Below, in pieces: positions 16,290-16,871 of a stretch of DNA of 16,871 nt; positions within the stretch are counted from its first letter, which is position 1, and the number at the start of each line of letters is the position of its first letter. Below the pieces are notes generated by a model. That model was given only the letters and a program-made list of their open reading frames with translations, did no database searches and had not been told where the DNA came from. Source of the DNA: Rhodocollybia butyracea (taxonomy: Eukaryota; Basidiomycota; Agaricomycetes; Agaricales; Omphalotaceae). The position numbers and the translations under genes are program-made. The stretch lies in the NCBI GenBank assembly GCA_015501585.1, contig JADNRY010001112.1, positions 1 to 16,871 on the forward strand. The letters are read 5' to 3'.

Positions 16290-16871
16290 GTATTATTTGG
16301 TAAAGTAAGATCCCACCAAAAGAAGAGGAAGAAGCGGCGCTGTCATAAAGGAACCTAGAACCGACACTACCTAGACTTTGAACGGCATAAGTAAATGTGA
16401 GTTGCTGTCAGTATTTCGGAGGTGCTTCGGATGCGTTACAAGGCGTTACAAATATTGCAATTTCTGATCAAGGTCCTGATTCAGCGATAGGCGAGTAAGT
16501 ATCAGTATTTTTTGATACACACTAGTCATAATTATTATAAGTAGTAAGCAATCGGCTTCATGCAGTTAATACCATATGAGCTAGACATGAAGATTAGAGA
16601 GAAGACTCGGAATTTCGATGGTTTACCGACCTCTCTTGTTACTGTTACCTGTACACAGTTATTTGAATGTAGCCGCCATTCCGACGTGTTGGCAACTTCC
16701 GTTGCTACTAGCATAACGTAAACTATTGGATGAAAGTGTTGGATAATAAAATAGAACACGATATTACCACTCGGGATAATATATAGCACAACGGCAGAAT
16801 AGAGTGAAAAGCACAATATATTCCGTTTGCCCCCTACAGCACTGAGAGAGGGGCAATCGGATGAGTAGCGT
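16290..16871. other. No gene recognised
   Basis: AT-rich flank. A 93-codon minus-strand frame at 16535-16816 has no motif and a composition typical of AT-rich noncoding DNA. Nothing else was seen. Confidence 0.5.

Overview
The window looks like accessory, transposon-rich DNA from a filamentous fungus, most likely an agaricomycete basidiomycete. The grounds are multi-exon genes with introns of about 48-78 nt and standard fungal splice signals, an F-box/leucine-rich-type gene, a 6-methylsalicylic-acid-synthase-like iterative polyketide synthase (PKS), and Ty1/copia LTR elements. The taxonomic call is inference, because nothing here is a species marker.

Layout. Positions 1-783 hold no gene I can support. 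A minus-strand F-box-type gene runs from 7294 down to 784. It is split by a 4482-bp Ty1/copia element (1126-5607) with 273-bp LTRs that differ at one base, a 5-bp target duplication (gatat), a primer site matching the anticodon arm of initiator tRNA-Met, and a polypurine tract. Removing the element and one duplication copy restores an open reading frame across the junction. The copia copy is defective: Gag, protease, integrase and RNase H are recognisable, but the reverse transcriptase domain is absent and the frame is broken by four frameshifts and one stop. The F-box gene carries frameshifts of its own.

From 7809 to 8243 there is a probable solo LTR with a TATA box. It abuts the broken 3' end of a minus-strand PKS gene (start codon 11563). 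Its five complete 5' exons and the start of a sixth encode KS-AT-(start of TH/DH). The KR and ACP half is missing, so this is a truncated gene with an apparently intact promoter side. A second, related LTR-like sequence lies upstream of the PKS (about 11886-12197).

The right third holds the most unusual object, a 3345-bp interval (12936-16280) bounded by a perfect 9-bp direct repeat and 24-bp imperfect terminal inverted repeats. Just inside each end is a dense array of the heptamer CAAGTCT, in opposite orientation at the two ends. This is the architecture of a DNA transposon, with Mutator-like the best guess from the 9-bp duplication. I recognise no transposase in it. It carries a 71-bp near-perfect palindrome, a 114-bp tandem duplication and a minus-strand open frame that may be a captured gene fragment. 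Positions 16290-16871 hold nothing I recognise.

Together the window reads as a gene-poor island where three kinds of mobile element have interrupted or replaced parts of a receptor-type ubiquitin-ligase gene and a secondary-metabolite gene.
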